38,028 bases of DNA. Source: Elusimicrobiota bacterium. Lineage in GTDB: Bacteria > Elusimicrobiota > Elusimicrobia > UBA1565 > JACRDR01. Below the pieces are notes generated by a model. It ran no database searches. It had not been told where the DNA came from and saw only the letters and a program-made list of their open reading frames with translations. The stretch lies in assembly GCA_016207565.1 (NCBI GenBank), contig JACQPK010000402.1, positions 1 through 38,028 of the forward strand. Reading direction: 5' to 3'. Of this stretch, positions 29,894 to 37,700 are shown piece after piece; position 1 is the first letter of the stretch, and each line of letters starts with the position of its first letter. The translations under genes and the position numbers were made by a program.

Positions 29894-31340
29894 CGCGGAA
29901 CACCTGCAGCCTCGTGCTCGGGTCTTCGACGCAGTTCGCGGGAAGGCCCGCCTTCTGCGCGCACAGCTCGGCGAGGAACCGGTCCTTGTCCGGCAGGCTC
30001 TCCCACACCTGCGGCAGAAACAGCCCCCGGCGGCCCCGGTTCTCGAGCATCACGCCGTGGACGCGCGGCTGAATATCTTCGGCGGAGGCCACGGGCTTCG
30101 GCGGCGTGAGGATCGAGATCTCGATCCGGTGCTCGTCGATCCGCTCGCGCTCGATCGGCGGAAACCGCGCGTCGCGCAGGCCGGCCTCGAGCGCGAAGAA
30201 GCGCACGGACTCCAGCAGCATGCCTCTCGGCTCGGTCGTGCCGATGCAGCCGCGGAGCGCCGCGGGCCCCGTCTCGCCGCGGGCGAGCCAGGTCACGAAC
30301 ACGGCGGCGGGCAGGTTGAAGGCCGGCCGCGTCGACAGCTCGACGGGCGGCTGCGCGGTCCCGTCGAGCTCTCGGCGCAGGGTCTCGCGCGCCTCGCCGA
30401 GCAGCGCGCGCTTGTCGTCCTCGCTCAACCCGTAGGCGCCGCGCTCCGACCGCGGCCCCGCCACGAACGCGACCGCCGCGTAGCCGACCACCTCGCGGTA
30501 CACCTTCTCGGTCAGGGCGTCCCCCGAGTTGTAGCGCGAGAGCACCCGAGCCTCGGTCGCGCCCAGCGCCTTCGCGGCCACGAGCACGGCCGTGGCGGCG
30601 CCCTCGCCGCAGTAGACCGTCTGGAGGTTCGGATGCCCGCGGCTCATGTGGAAGCGGTTCACCGAGTGAAAGAACGCGGGGTCGAGGCTCGCGAGCGCGT
30701 GAAGCGTCGTGGTGTCGACGCGGTCGGCGACGTCGCCCGGAGGGTAATGCGAGAGGTCGGTCGACGCGGCGATCAGCACCCGGCGGCCCTTCACGGCCTT
30801 GGCGACGGCGCGGCCCACCCGCTCCGCCGTCGCGAGGTCCTCGGCGTTCATCACGAGGGCGACGAGCCTCGCCTTCGGGAACCGCCGCTGCAGGAAAGTC
30901 ACGTTGACCTCGATCGAGTGCTCCCGGTCGTGAGCCTCGGGCATGCTCCGGATCGAGCCGTCTTTCAGCAGGCGGTCGCCCAGCTTGCGGTCGTACTCGA
31001 CCCGCCCGAGCGGGGTCGCGTAGGCGCCCGGGAACAGCGCGGCGCCCTCCACGGGGACGTAGTGGGCCGCGCCGATGAGCAGGACCGTGTCGAACTCCCC
31101 CGGCTCGACCGCGTTCCACGCCGTCGCCGCGGCCGGCCCGGAGAACTCGAGGCCGGCGTGGGGCACGAGCAGGGCGACGACCTTGCCCGGCCGGGCCTTC
31201 TCGGCCTTGTGCAGGAAATGGTCGACCTGGGCGGTCAGCGCCTGCGCATGGCCGGGGTAGAAGCGCCCCGCGACCGCCGCCGGGCGCTCCATGTCGGCGG
31301 CGTACGCCGCCAGCCAGGCCGCGAAAAGGAGCACCTGCAT
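29871..31340 (-). CDS. AmrB-AmrA fusion (MEMO1 domain plus AMMECR1 domain)
   Basis: 489 residues; ATG 31340. An N-terminal hydrophobic stretch (QVLLFAAWLAAYAAD) may be a signal peptide. MEMO1 domain, about residues 18-285: RPAAVAGRFYPGHAQAL, VALLVPHAGLEFSGPAAATAW, LLIGAAHYVPVEGAAL, REHSIEVNVTFLQRRFP and AASTDLSHYPPG. AMMECR1 domain, about 300-489: TRPAFNLPAAVFVTWLARG, LRGCIGTTEPRG, AGLRDARFPPIERERIDEHRIEISILT and LFLPQVWESL. The two normally occur as separate members of the AmmeMemoRadiSam system together with a radical-SAM enzyme, which is not in this window. Function of the system is not known in detail. A -10-like TATAAA precedes the gene on the minus strand. Confidence 0.93.
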   Translation of the reverse strand: MQVLLFAAWLAAYAADMERPAAVAGRFYPGHAQALTAQVDHFLHKAEKARPGKVVALLVPHAGLEFSGPAAATAWNAVEPGEFDTVLLIGAAHYVPVEGAALFPGAYATPLGRVEYDRKLGDRLLKDGSIRSMPEAHDREHSIEVNVTFLQRRFPKARLVALVMNAEDLATAERVGRAVAKAVKGRRVLIAASTDLSHYPPGDVADRVDTTTLHALASLDPAFFHSVNRFHMSRGHPNLQTVYCGEGAATAVLVAAKALGATEARVLSRYNSGDALTEKVYREVVGYAAVAFVAGPRSERGAYGLSEDDKRALLGEARETLRRELDGTAQPPVELSTRPAFNLPAAVFVTWLARGETGPAALRGCIGTTEPRGMLLESVRFFALEAGLRDARFPPIERERIDEHRIEISILTPPKPVASAEDIQPRVHGVMLENRGRRGLFLPQVWESLPDKDRFLAELCAQKAGLPANCVEDPSTRLQVFRVESFEDH

Positions 31341-31412
31341 TCCCGACGTTTTATATCACTTTCACCGGGCTTTTACCGGGCCCGGCTATCCTGGGAACGA
31401 CGGGGGGAAGCG

Positions 31413-31514
31413 ATGGTCATCGAGAACGATCTCGGAGCGCCGATCGGGTACCTGACGCCGCAGGGCATCCTCTTCCTGCAGCCGCTCTGGCCCGAGACCC
31501 CGGCGAACATCTAG
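31413..31514 (+). CDS. Candidate 33-residue peptide gene
   Basis: ATG 31413 preceded by GGGGGGAAG as SD and by a TATCCT -10-like hexamer at 31387-31392. Product MVIENDLGAPIGYLTPQG, then a hydrophobic Leu/Pro segment to the stop at 31514. No homologue is recognised. It is followed by two inverted repeats (GCCAGCG/CGCTGGC and 31551-31569) that could end the transcript. The evidence is signals only, so this could also be a leader to the deacetylase-family gene. Confidence 0.4.
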   Translation: MVIENDLGAPIGYLTPQGILFLQPLWPETPANI

Positions 31515-31550
31515 GCCAGCGCTCCCAAGAGCCCCAACGAACGCTGGCAC

Positions 31551-31569
31551 AGCGGGGCTCCGCCCCGCT
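31551..31569 (+). terminator. 8-bp hairpin before the deacetylase-family gene
   Basis: AGCGGGGC (31551-31558), loop TCC, exact complement 31562-31569. It is preceded by a 7-bp inverted repeat GCCAGCG...CGCTGGC (about 31514-31548). No U-tract. It separates the small ORF from the ATG at 31583, so it may be a terminator or a translational hairpin. Confidence 0.45.
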
Positions 31570-31582
31570 AGAATGTGCGGCG

Positions 31583-32428
31583 ATGCCCGCGGTCTTCACG
31601 GACCCCTCCACCACGGGGTACCACACCCCCGGCCACCCCGAGGCGCCGTTTAGGGTCGCGAAGTCGGCCGATCGGCTGAAGGCCGCGGGGCACCGGCTGC
31701 TGGCGCCCGAGCGGCCCGGCGACGACGCGGCGATCCTCCGCGTCCACACGCAGCGCCACATCGACAGCGTCCGTTCCGGGGACTACCAGGACGCCGACAC
31801 CCCGCATTACACCAGGATCGACGCGATCGCCCGCACCAGCCTCGCGGGGGCGCTGTCGGCTTCCGCCCGGGCCCTGGCGGGCGAGCCGGCGTTCTCCTTG
31901 ATGCGTCCGCCGGGCCACCACGCCGCGCGCGAGCGCGTCGCGGGCTTCTGCTACTTCAACAACCTCGCGATCGCGTGCTCCGAGTTCGCGGACAAGCGCG
32001 TCGCGATCGTCGACGTCGACGTCCACCACGGGGACGGGACCGAGGACTGGGCGTTCGGGAAAGAGAACGTCTCGTTCGTGTCGCTGCACCAGGCACCGCT
32101 CTACCCCGGCACGGGACTGCAGACGCGCGGCAACTGCCGCAACGTGCCGCTCGAGCCGGGGACCGGCGAGGCGCGCTACCTCAAGGCGCTCGAGCAGGCA
32201 ATCGAAGGGACGCTGTCCTTCAAGCCGGAGTTGCTCGCCGTCTCCGCCGGCTTCGACACCTATAAGGAATGCCCGCTGGCCCAGCTCCGCCTCGAGAAGG
32301 GGACGTACAAGCGGCTGGGTCGGCTGCTCGCCGAAACGAAGCTCAAGCGCTTCGCGGTGCTCGAGGGCGGCTACGCGGACGACCTGCCGCTACTCATCGA
32401 GAACTTCTTGGATGGTTTCTTCGGATAA
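31583..32428 (+). CDS. Histone deacetylase family protein (acetoin-utilisation/acetylpolyamine amidohydrolase type)
   Basis: 281 residues. Zn-dependent deacetylase fold: YHTPGHPEAPFRV at the start, LMRPPGHHAARE (the two catalytic His), GFCYFNNLAIA, AIVDVDVHHGDGTED (zinc-binding Asp and His), VSAGFDTYK (second zinc Asp) and VLEGGYADDLP. Length is somewhat shorter than the 300-370 residues of many class-II-like bacterial members but all motifs are present. Substrate may be an acetyl-lysine or acetylated small amine. No signal peptide. Followed 10 bp later by an ABM-like gene, probably the same transcript. Confidence 0.93.
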   Translation: MPAVFTDPSTTGYHTPGHPEAPFRVAKSADRLKAAGHRLLAPERPGDDAAILRVHTQRHIDSVRSGDYQDADTPHYTRIDAIARTSLAGALSASARALAGEPAFSLMRPPGHHAARERVAGFCYFNNLAIACSEFADKRVAIVDVDVHHGDGTEDWAFGKENVSFVSLHQAPLYPGTGLQTRGNCRNVPLEPGTGEARYLKALEQAIEGTLSFKPELLAVSAGFDTYKECPLAQLRLEKGTYKRLGRLLAETKLKRFAVLEGGYADDLPLLIENFLDGFFG

Positions 32429-32438
32429 CGGAGGCTGC

Positions 32439-32756
32439 ATGTACATCGCGGTTCGGAAATACAAGACGGAACCCAAGCTCGTCGACGCGGCGCTCAAAGA
32501 GATCGGCGACGCCTTCATGCCGGTGCTGAAGCTACAGCCCGGCTTCGTCGCCTACTACGCCTACCGCGAGGGCGAGGGCGGGATCACGTCGATCAGCGTC
32601 TTCCAGAGCCCGGAGGCCGCGGAGATGTCGACGAAGTCGGCCGCGAACCTGGTGAAGATGAGCCTGGCGAAGCTACTGCCCAACGCTCCCGACGTCTTCC
32701 ATGGGCCGGTCGCCTGCCACAGCCTCGCCGACGCCCAGCCCGTACGTAAAGACTAG
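32439..32756 (+). CDS. ABM/dimeric alpha-beta-barrel-like small protein
   Basis: 105 residues; GGAGG SD before ATG 32439. It begins MYIAVRKYKTEPKLVDAAL and continues VLKLQPGFVAYYAYREGEGGITSISVFQS, the strand-helix-strand pattern of antibiotic-biosynthesis-monooxygenase-like domains in which a PGFxxYY segment is typical. Such proteins form dimers and may be oxygenases or structural. The 3' end overlaps the convergent DUF2231-like gene by 84 bp. Function not assignable. Confidence 0.78.
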   Translation: MYIAVRKYKTEPKLVDAALKEIGDAFMPVLKLQPGFVAYYAYREGEGGITSISVFQSPEAAEMSTKSAANLVKMSLAKLLPNAPDVFHGPVACHSLADAQPVRKD

Positions 32757-33161
32757 CTCGCCGCCGAGCTGGGCGGTGCGGAGGAGCCCGGCCCAGCCGA
32801 GCAGCCAGGCCGCGGTGATCGCGGGCTTCGACCAGCGCCCGGGCCAGGCCCGGCGCCGGAGCCAAAGCACCGCGACCCCGAGCGCGGTGTACCAGCCCGC
32901 CGTCCACGTGGCGAGCTCCTCGTGGTCGTGGAGCACCCGCCAGGCGGGCGGGACGTGGGGCGCGTGGTCCTCGGCGACGTGTCCGAAGAGCACCGCGAGC
33001 CACGCGGTCGCCGCGCCCAGCCACAACAGCCAGTCGGAGGCCTCCTCCAGCCAGACGGGAGCGCGGCGCCAGCCGGATAAAGCCCGGGCCGCGCCCCCGA
33101 CCAACAGCAACGCCAGCGGGAAATGGACGACCGCCGGGTGCAGGAGGTACCAGCGGGTCAC
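32673..33161 (-). CDS. DUF2231-like four-helix membrane protein
   Basis: 162 residues from GTG 33161, overlapping the upstream stop (GTGA). Pattern: YLLHPAVVHFPLALLLVGG at the N-terminus with conserved HP and HFP, then WLLWLGAATAWLAVLFGHVAEDH, HEELATWTAGWYTALGVAVL, and a C-terminal GWAGLLRTAQLGGELVFTYG. The His residues in helices are the family's likely metal or heme-type ligands; function is not proven. It is transcribed with the His-rich exported protein upstream. Its 3' end overlaps the ABM-like gene, yet the GGELVF ending is a normal family terminus, so the overlap seems genuine. Confidence 0.85.
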   Translation of the reverse strand: MTRWYLLHPAVVHFPLALLLVGGAARALSGWRRAPVWLEEASDWLLWLGAATAWLAVLFGHVAEDHAPHVPPAWRVLHDHEELATWTAGWYTALGVAVLWLRRRAWPGRWSKPAITAAWLLGWAGLLRTAQLGGELVFTYGLGVGEAVAGDRPMEDVGSVGQ

Positions 33162-33583
33162 TTCGCCTTTTCCGCCCCCGTGACCATGAGCCCCGAGATG
33201 CCGCTCTTCTCGACGACGGAGCCCGTCACCTTCGCCTTCTCGCCCGCGAGCTTCTTGACCGCCGTATAGCCCTTCGGGTTCGAGTGGTTCTCCAGGAGCA
33301 GGAACACCTTCCCGTCGCCGGTCAGCAGCCCGGCCGGCATGCCCTTCACGAGGCAGGCCTGCGCGCACTTGGCGTGCTTCTCGCCCTTGCCGTCGTGGGC
33401 CATGTAGCAGGCCATGTCGATGATCTCGCCTTCGAACGTCTGCGCCGGCCCCGCCGCGTGCTTGTGGGCGTGCTCGGCCGCCTTGCCTTGACCCTCCGCC
33501 TTCCCGTGATCGTGGCCGTCATGCGCGGTCGCCCAAGGCGCCAGCGCGACCGCGGCCGCGATCGCCAGCATCCAATGCTTCAT
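33158..33583 (-). CDS. Exported His-rich protein, possible metal-binding
   Basis: 141 residues; AAGGAGGA SD before ATG 33583. Signal peptide residues 1-20 (LAIAAAVALAPWATA) then a His/Gly tract HDGHDHGKAEG...HAHKHAAG (residues 21-44). The conserved body starts GEIIDMACYMAHDGKG and continues KHAKCAQACLVKGMPAGLL (Cys and Met/His placed for metal or heme binding), TGDGKVFLLLENHSNPKGY, and ends ISGLMVTG. This body recurs in small exported proteins of many environmental bacteria; I know no assigned function. Paired with the DUF2231-like membrane protein. Confidence 0.85.
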   Translation of the reverse strand: MKHWMLAIAAAVALAPWATAHDGHDHGKAEGQGKAAEHAHKHAAGPAQTFEGEIIDMACYMAHDGKGEKHAKCAQACLVKGMPAGLLTGDGKVFLLLENHSNPKGYTAVKKLAGEKAKVTGSVVEKSGISGLMVTGAEKAK

Positions 33584-33641
33584 CCGTCCTCCTTGATACG
33601 CTAGTGTCAACGAATACGACATTACGAGGCGCGAACCAAAC

Positions 33642-34061
33642 TCAGCCCCGGATGAGGCCGACAAGCAGCTTGACGAAATAGACGAGCCCGAGCGCCGCCG
33701 CCGGCAGGCCCAGGCCCCAGGCGAGGATGCTCTCCATGCGCCAGGGCACCTGGAGGCCAAGCTTCTCGGAGGCCGGGACGTCCTCGGTCTCGCGCGGCGC
33801 GAAGCTCCGGCCGGCCAGCTTCGGGCCGAAGTCGGGCGCGACCTCCGACTCCGCGGGCAGCTCCGGGAAGCCCTCCGCCCGCAGATGGGCATACGCCTCC
33901 CGGGCCTCCAGGAAACGCTTCTCGTGGAAGGCCTTGTCGCGGGGGTCGGTGTAGCGATCGGGGTGCGACTCGAGCGCCTTACGCCGGTACGCCTTCTTGA
34001 CATCGTCGGCGCCGGCCCCCGCTCCGAGCCCCAGCACGCGGTAGGCTTCGTCGGTGTTCAA
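33642..34061 (-). CDS. Membrane-anchored J-domain (DnaJ-type) protein
   Basis: 139 residues from TTG 34061. J-domain at residues 4-65: DEAYRVLGLGAG, DVKKAYRRKALESHPDRYTD with the HPD triad that stimulates Hsp70, and FLEAREAYAHLRA. A linker follows, then a C-terminal transmembrane helix (about 112-135, ILAWGLGLPAAALGLVYFVKLLVG). It could recruit DnaK to the membrane. A GCTATCCT sequence just upstream resembles the -10s seen before other genes here, and the TTG start lies at the expected transcription start. Confidence 0.88.
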   Translation of the reverse strand: MNTDEAYRVLGLGAGAGADDVKKAYRRKALESHPDRYTDPRDKAFHEKRFLEAREAYAHLRAEGFPELPAESEVAPDFGPKLAGRSFAPRETEDVPASEKLGLQVPWRMESILAWGLGLPAAALGLVYFVKLLVGLIRG

Positions 34062-34087
34062 CGAAGGGAGGATAGCAAAACCGCGGC

Positions 34088-34729
34088 TCAGCGCTGGTCG
34101 CGCGGGGCCTTGCCGCCCAGCTCGCGGCGCGGGGTGCGGTTCCAGAGGGAAAGGATCTCGGCGGCGAAGGCTTCAGCCTCCGCCGGCCCGGAGAACGTCT
34201 TGTGGCGCATGAGGTGCGCGAGCACCTGCGCGGGGTGGCTCGCCGCCTGGATCATCTCGTTGACGGTGGTCGCCTCCTCGAAGCGCGCGTCGTCGAACTG
34301 CTCGAGGTTCTTCCTCGCGGGCTCGTTGCCGGGCGCGAGGCGCAGGGCCTCCCGCCACGCGAGCACCGCCTTGACGGTGTCGCCGCGCTCGAGGTGCAGG
34401 TTGCCGAGATCGGTTTCCAGCTCCGAGCGCTCATCGACACGCTCGCGCGTGTAGCCCGCCCGCGCGCGCGCCAGCCGGGCCTCGGCCTCGTCGAGCTTGC
34501 CGGACTCCAAGAGCCCGATGCCCTTGAGGTGGTTGGCGCGCGCGTGGCCGGGCTCGCGCGCCAAGAGCGCGTCCAGCTCGCGCTCGGCCGCCGGGCCCTC
34601 GCCGAGGCGCCGCCGGAGGCTCACGCGCAGGCACACCGCCTCCGCGCCCGAGTCAGAGGGGCCGAGCTTCCGGAGCGCCCCCTCGAAGTCCCCGTCGCCC
34701 GCGAGCCGGAGCGCGTCCTCGACGGTCAT
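34088..34729 (-). CDS. Tetratricopeptide-repeat protein
   Basis: 213 residues from ATG 34729, overlapping the upstream stop (ATGA). Helical repeats of TPR type: ALRLAGDGDFEGALRKLG, ELDALLAREPGHARANHLKG followed by GLLESGKLDEAEARLARA, LETDLGNLHLERGDTVKAV and AWREALRLAPGNEPARKN, about four repeats between residues 5 and 150. A C-terminal 60-residue tail (EMIQAASHPAQVLAHLMRHK) has no repeat. No signal peptide. Coupled to the large CoA-activase gene, so it may be an assembly or scaffold factor for it (inference). Confidence 0.82.
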   Translation of the reverse strand: MTVEDALRLAGDGDFEGALRKLGPSDSGAEAVCLRVSLRRRLGEGPAAERELDALLAREPGHARANHLKGIGLLESGKLDEAEARLARARAGYTRERVDERSELETDLGNLHLERGDTVKAVLAWREALRLAPGNEPARKNLEQFDDARFEEATTVNEMIQAASHPAQVLAHLMRHKTFSGPAEAEAFAAEILSLWNRTPRRELGGKAPRDQR

Positions 34730-37700
34730 CGAGGGTCCTTCGCCGTCATGAATTGGCGCGCCTGGTAGAGGAGCGCCTCGGTCCTCGTCCGCACGTTCTT
34801 GAGGTTGCGCGCCTCGCTCATGTACACGGTGAGCACCGGGAAGTCGTTCTTGCCCTCCGGCAGCCCTTCCTTGAGCCGCGGGATGAGCCCTTCGTAGACC
34901 GTGTTCGGGAGACATCCCATCGGGCCGATCATGATCGCGCCGTCGGCGCCCGCGAGCGCGAACTCCTCGATGGCGCCGAGGGTGAGAGGGCCCTCGCCCG
35001 CGGCGAAGCCGCCGGTGTGCTTGCGGCCGTGGTGGATCACCTCGCGCAAGTCCATCGCCCGCCCGAACGCGGGGCGCTTGAGGTGCTTGCGGAATGTCTT
35101 GAAGAGGCGCCGGTCGTGCCAGCGCAGGAAGCCGTTGCTCACGAAGTACGCCAACAGCGAGCGCATGCCTTTGAGGCTCATCATCTCCTTGGGGCCGAGG
35201 CGGCCGAGGGGCGAGTGGTGCTCGACGCCATTGTAGATATATTCCGCGATGGGCGACAGGAACGCCTCGCCGCCCTGGGCCTCGATCTGCCGGAGCACGT
35301 CGCCGTTGGCGTAGTCGTTCCACCGCACGTAGATCTCTCCGGTCACGCCGATCAGGGGCTTCTTGCGGCTCCGGTCCTGCGGGACCGCCGCCATGTCGCG
35401 GGCGAACCGCTCGAGCACGTCGACGAGCTTCGACTCGTCGCCGATCGCGTCGGAGGCCTCCCGGACCGCCTTCTCGTAGATCAGGTCGGCGAGCTTCACC
35501 TTCCGAGCCAGGTCGGGGTCGTTGAGGTCGAGCCGCTCCCCGAAGTCGCCGAGGGCGACGCGCCCGGCGCCGAGGAGCTCGGCCTTCGCCGCCGCCGAGG
35601 CGTCGGTGTGCACCTCGTAGGGGCGGTTCTCCAGGAGGAGCTGGTGCATGTAGTCGCCCACCAGGTACGCCTTCCAGATCCCCGTCGCGAGCTTCAAGGT
35701 CGGCGTGAAGTGGTTGTGGACGATAGGCTCCTTGGACTTCCCGGCGAGGTTCGCGACCTTCGCGCCGGGGAAGCCGGCCGAGTGCAGCGCGTCCTGCAGC
35801 GCGCGGCCGTACTGGCTGAAGCGGCACGAGCCGCTCGAGTTGGTGAACATCACGACGGCGTCCTCGGGCTTGAGGCCCGCCTTCGTCTCCGCCTCCAGGT
35901 CCCGGAGCGCCTCGCCGACCACGACGGGGTACGGCAGGCACTCCTTGCCGTTCGCGTAGCGGCGGCCGCGCTCGAGCGCGTCGTCGGTCGGGGCGCGGAA
36001 GGCGCGCGCGTCGATGCCTTGGGCCCGCAGCGCGCCGGCCAAGAGGATCGAGTGGTCCGACATCCGCGGGATGAACACCTTCTTCCGCTTGAGCTCCTCC
36101 AGCGTGATGAAGGACAGCCCGGCCGGTTCGGCCGCGCCGCCCGCGGCCAGCGCGGAGAGGGTCTCCGCCTTCTCGTGCGCGACCGCCGCGGCCTCCTGCG
36201 CGAGCTCGATCGAGGTGATGAAGGCGTCGAGGCGCGTGCGGTAGCCGGCGATGCTCGAGTGCTCGTCGAGCTCGAGCACCAGGAAGGGCTTGCCTGCCTT
36301 CCGCATCCGGGCCTCGACCTGCTTGATGATGAAGGCGTCCGGGCCGCAGCGGAAGTTGGTGATGTAGACCGGGAAGAGATCCGGGTCCTCGGCGACCACC
36401 TCGGCGGCCTGCAGGAGCTTCCCCTGGAAGTACCAGGTGTCGTTGTTGAGGTCGGCGGGGCTCCGCGTCGCCGACTCGAGCGGGAGGAAGTCGATCGGCA
36501 GGGCCTGCCATCCGCGGCGCCGCCCTTCGCGGTCGATCCCGAGGTTCAGGCCCGAGTCGAGCGCGTTGTACGGCCGGCCGAGCAGGACGATGCCTTTCTT
36601 GCCTTTGGCCTTCAGCTCGCCGAAGATCTTCGCGCCCTCCTCGCGCTGCGCGATCCGGAAGGCCTCGGACGCCTTCTCGGCCTGCGCGAAGGCGTGGCGA
36701 ACGAGCTCCGCCGACAATCCGAGCTCGGCGCCGAACTTCTCGAACTGGGCCACGACCTCCTCGTGGGAGCCGCGCAGGTTGAGCTCCGGCGCGAGGAAGC
36801 GCTTGCCGTGCTCCTCGGCCTTGAACACGCCCTTGAGCGAGAACGGCACGCCTTGGACCTGCGGGCACGGCGCGGCTTTCTTCGAGCCGGGGTCGAAGGG
36901 CTTGAGCTCGACGACCGCCGGGAGGAAGACGTCGGTCACGCCTTCTTTGGCGAGCAGGTCGGCGACCATCCCGTAGATGACCTTCATCGGCAGGCAGGGG
37001 TCGATGTTGATGAAGCGCTTGGCCAGCTCGAGGGTCTCCTTGCCGGCCCGCGCCGAGACCGTGACCTCGAGCCCGGCCGACGTGAAGAAGGCGTTCCAGA
37101 AGGGGAAGCTCTCCCAGAAGTTGAGCCCGGCCGGGAATCCGATCACGCGCCCGGACGGCGCCACGACCCCGCCGTTCGCCGGGGCCGCCGCGCCGAAGGC
37201 GCGCGCCACCACACCCTTCGCCCAGGCCTTAAATCCCGCCGCCGCCGCCACGCCGCGGCCTTCCTCGCCCACCCAGTCTTTCGTGAGGAGCTTCAGGCGC
37301 GCCTCCAGGAGATCGGGCAGGTTCTCCGAGAGCTTCTTCTTCTCCTTCGGGATGCTGCGGTCGTGCAGGTCGCAGCCGCCGCCGTAGACGATCTTCTCGC
37401 CCTCGGCGGTCTTTAAGTGCATGAGCTGGCAGCGGTTCGCGCACGCGCCGCACTTGTTGGCCTCCTTGACCTCCAGCGGGATGAAGCGCCCGGACAGCCC
37501 CCGGAACTTGGTCCCGACGCGGCGCGCGGCCTCGGCGAGGTCGATGTCGCCGGCGCCCTGCGCCTCGGAGGCGAGCTTTGCCTCGAAGCGGGCCTTGGCG
37601 ATGAGCGCCATGCCGACCGCGCCCATGACCTCGGCGTGCTCGGGCACCTCGACGGGCCGACCGGTGAGCGCCTCGAAGGCCGCGACCACGGCCTTGTTGT

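Noticed and set aside
34753-37416. 887-codon plus-strand frame opposite the CoA-activase gene
   Set aside because: Antisense shadow; the minus-strand protein has continuous conserved motifs.
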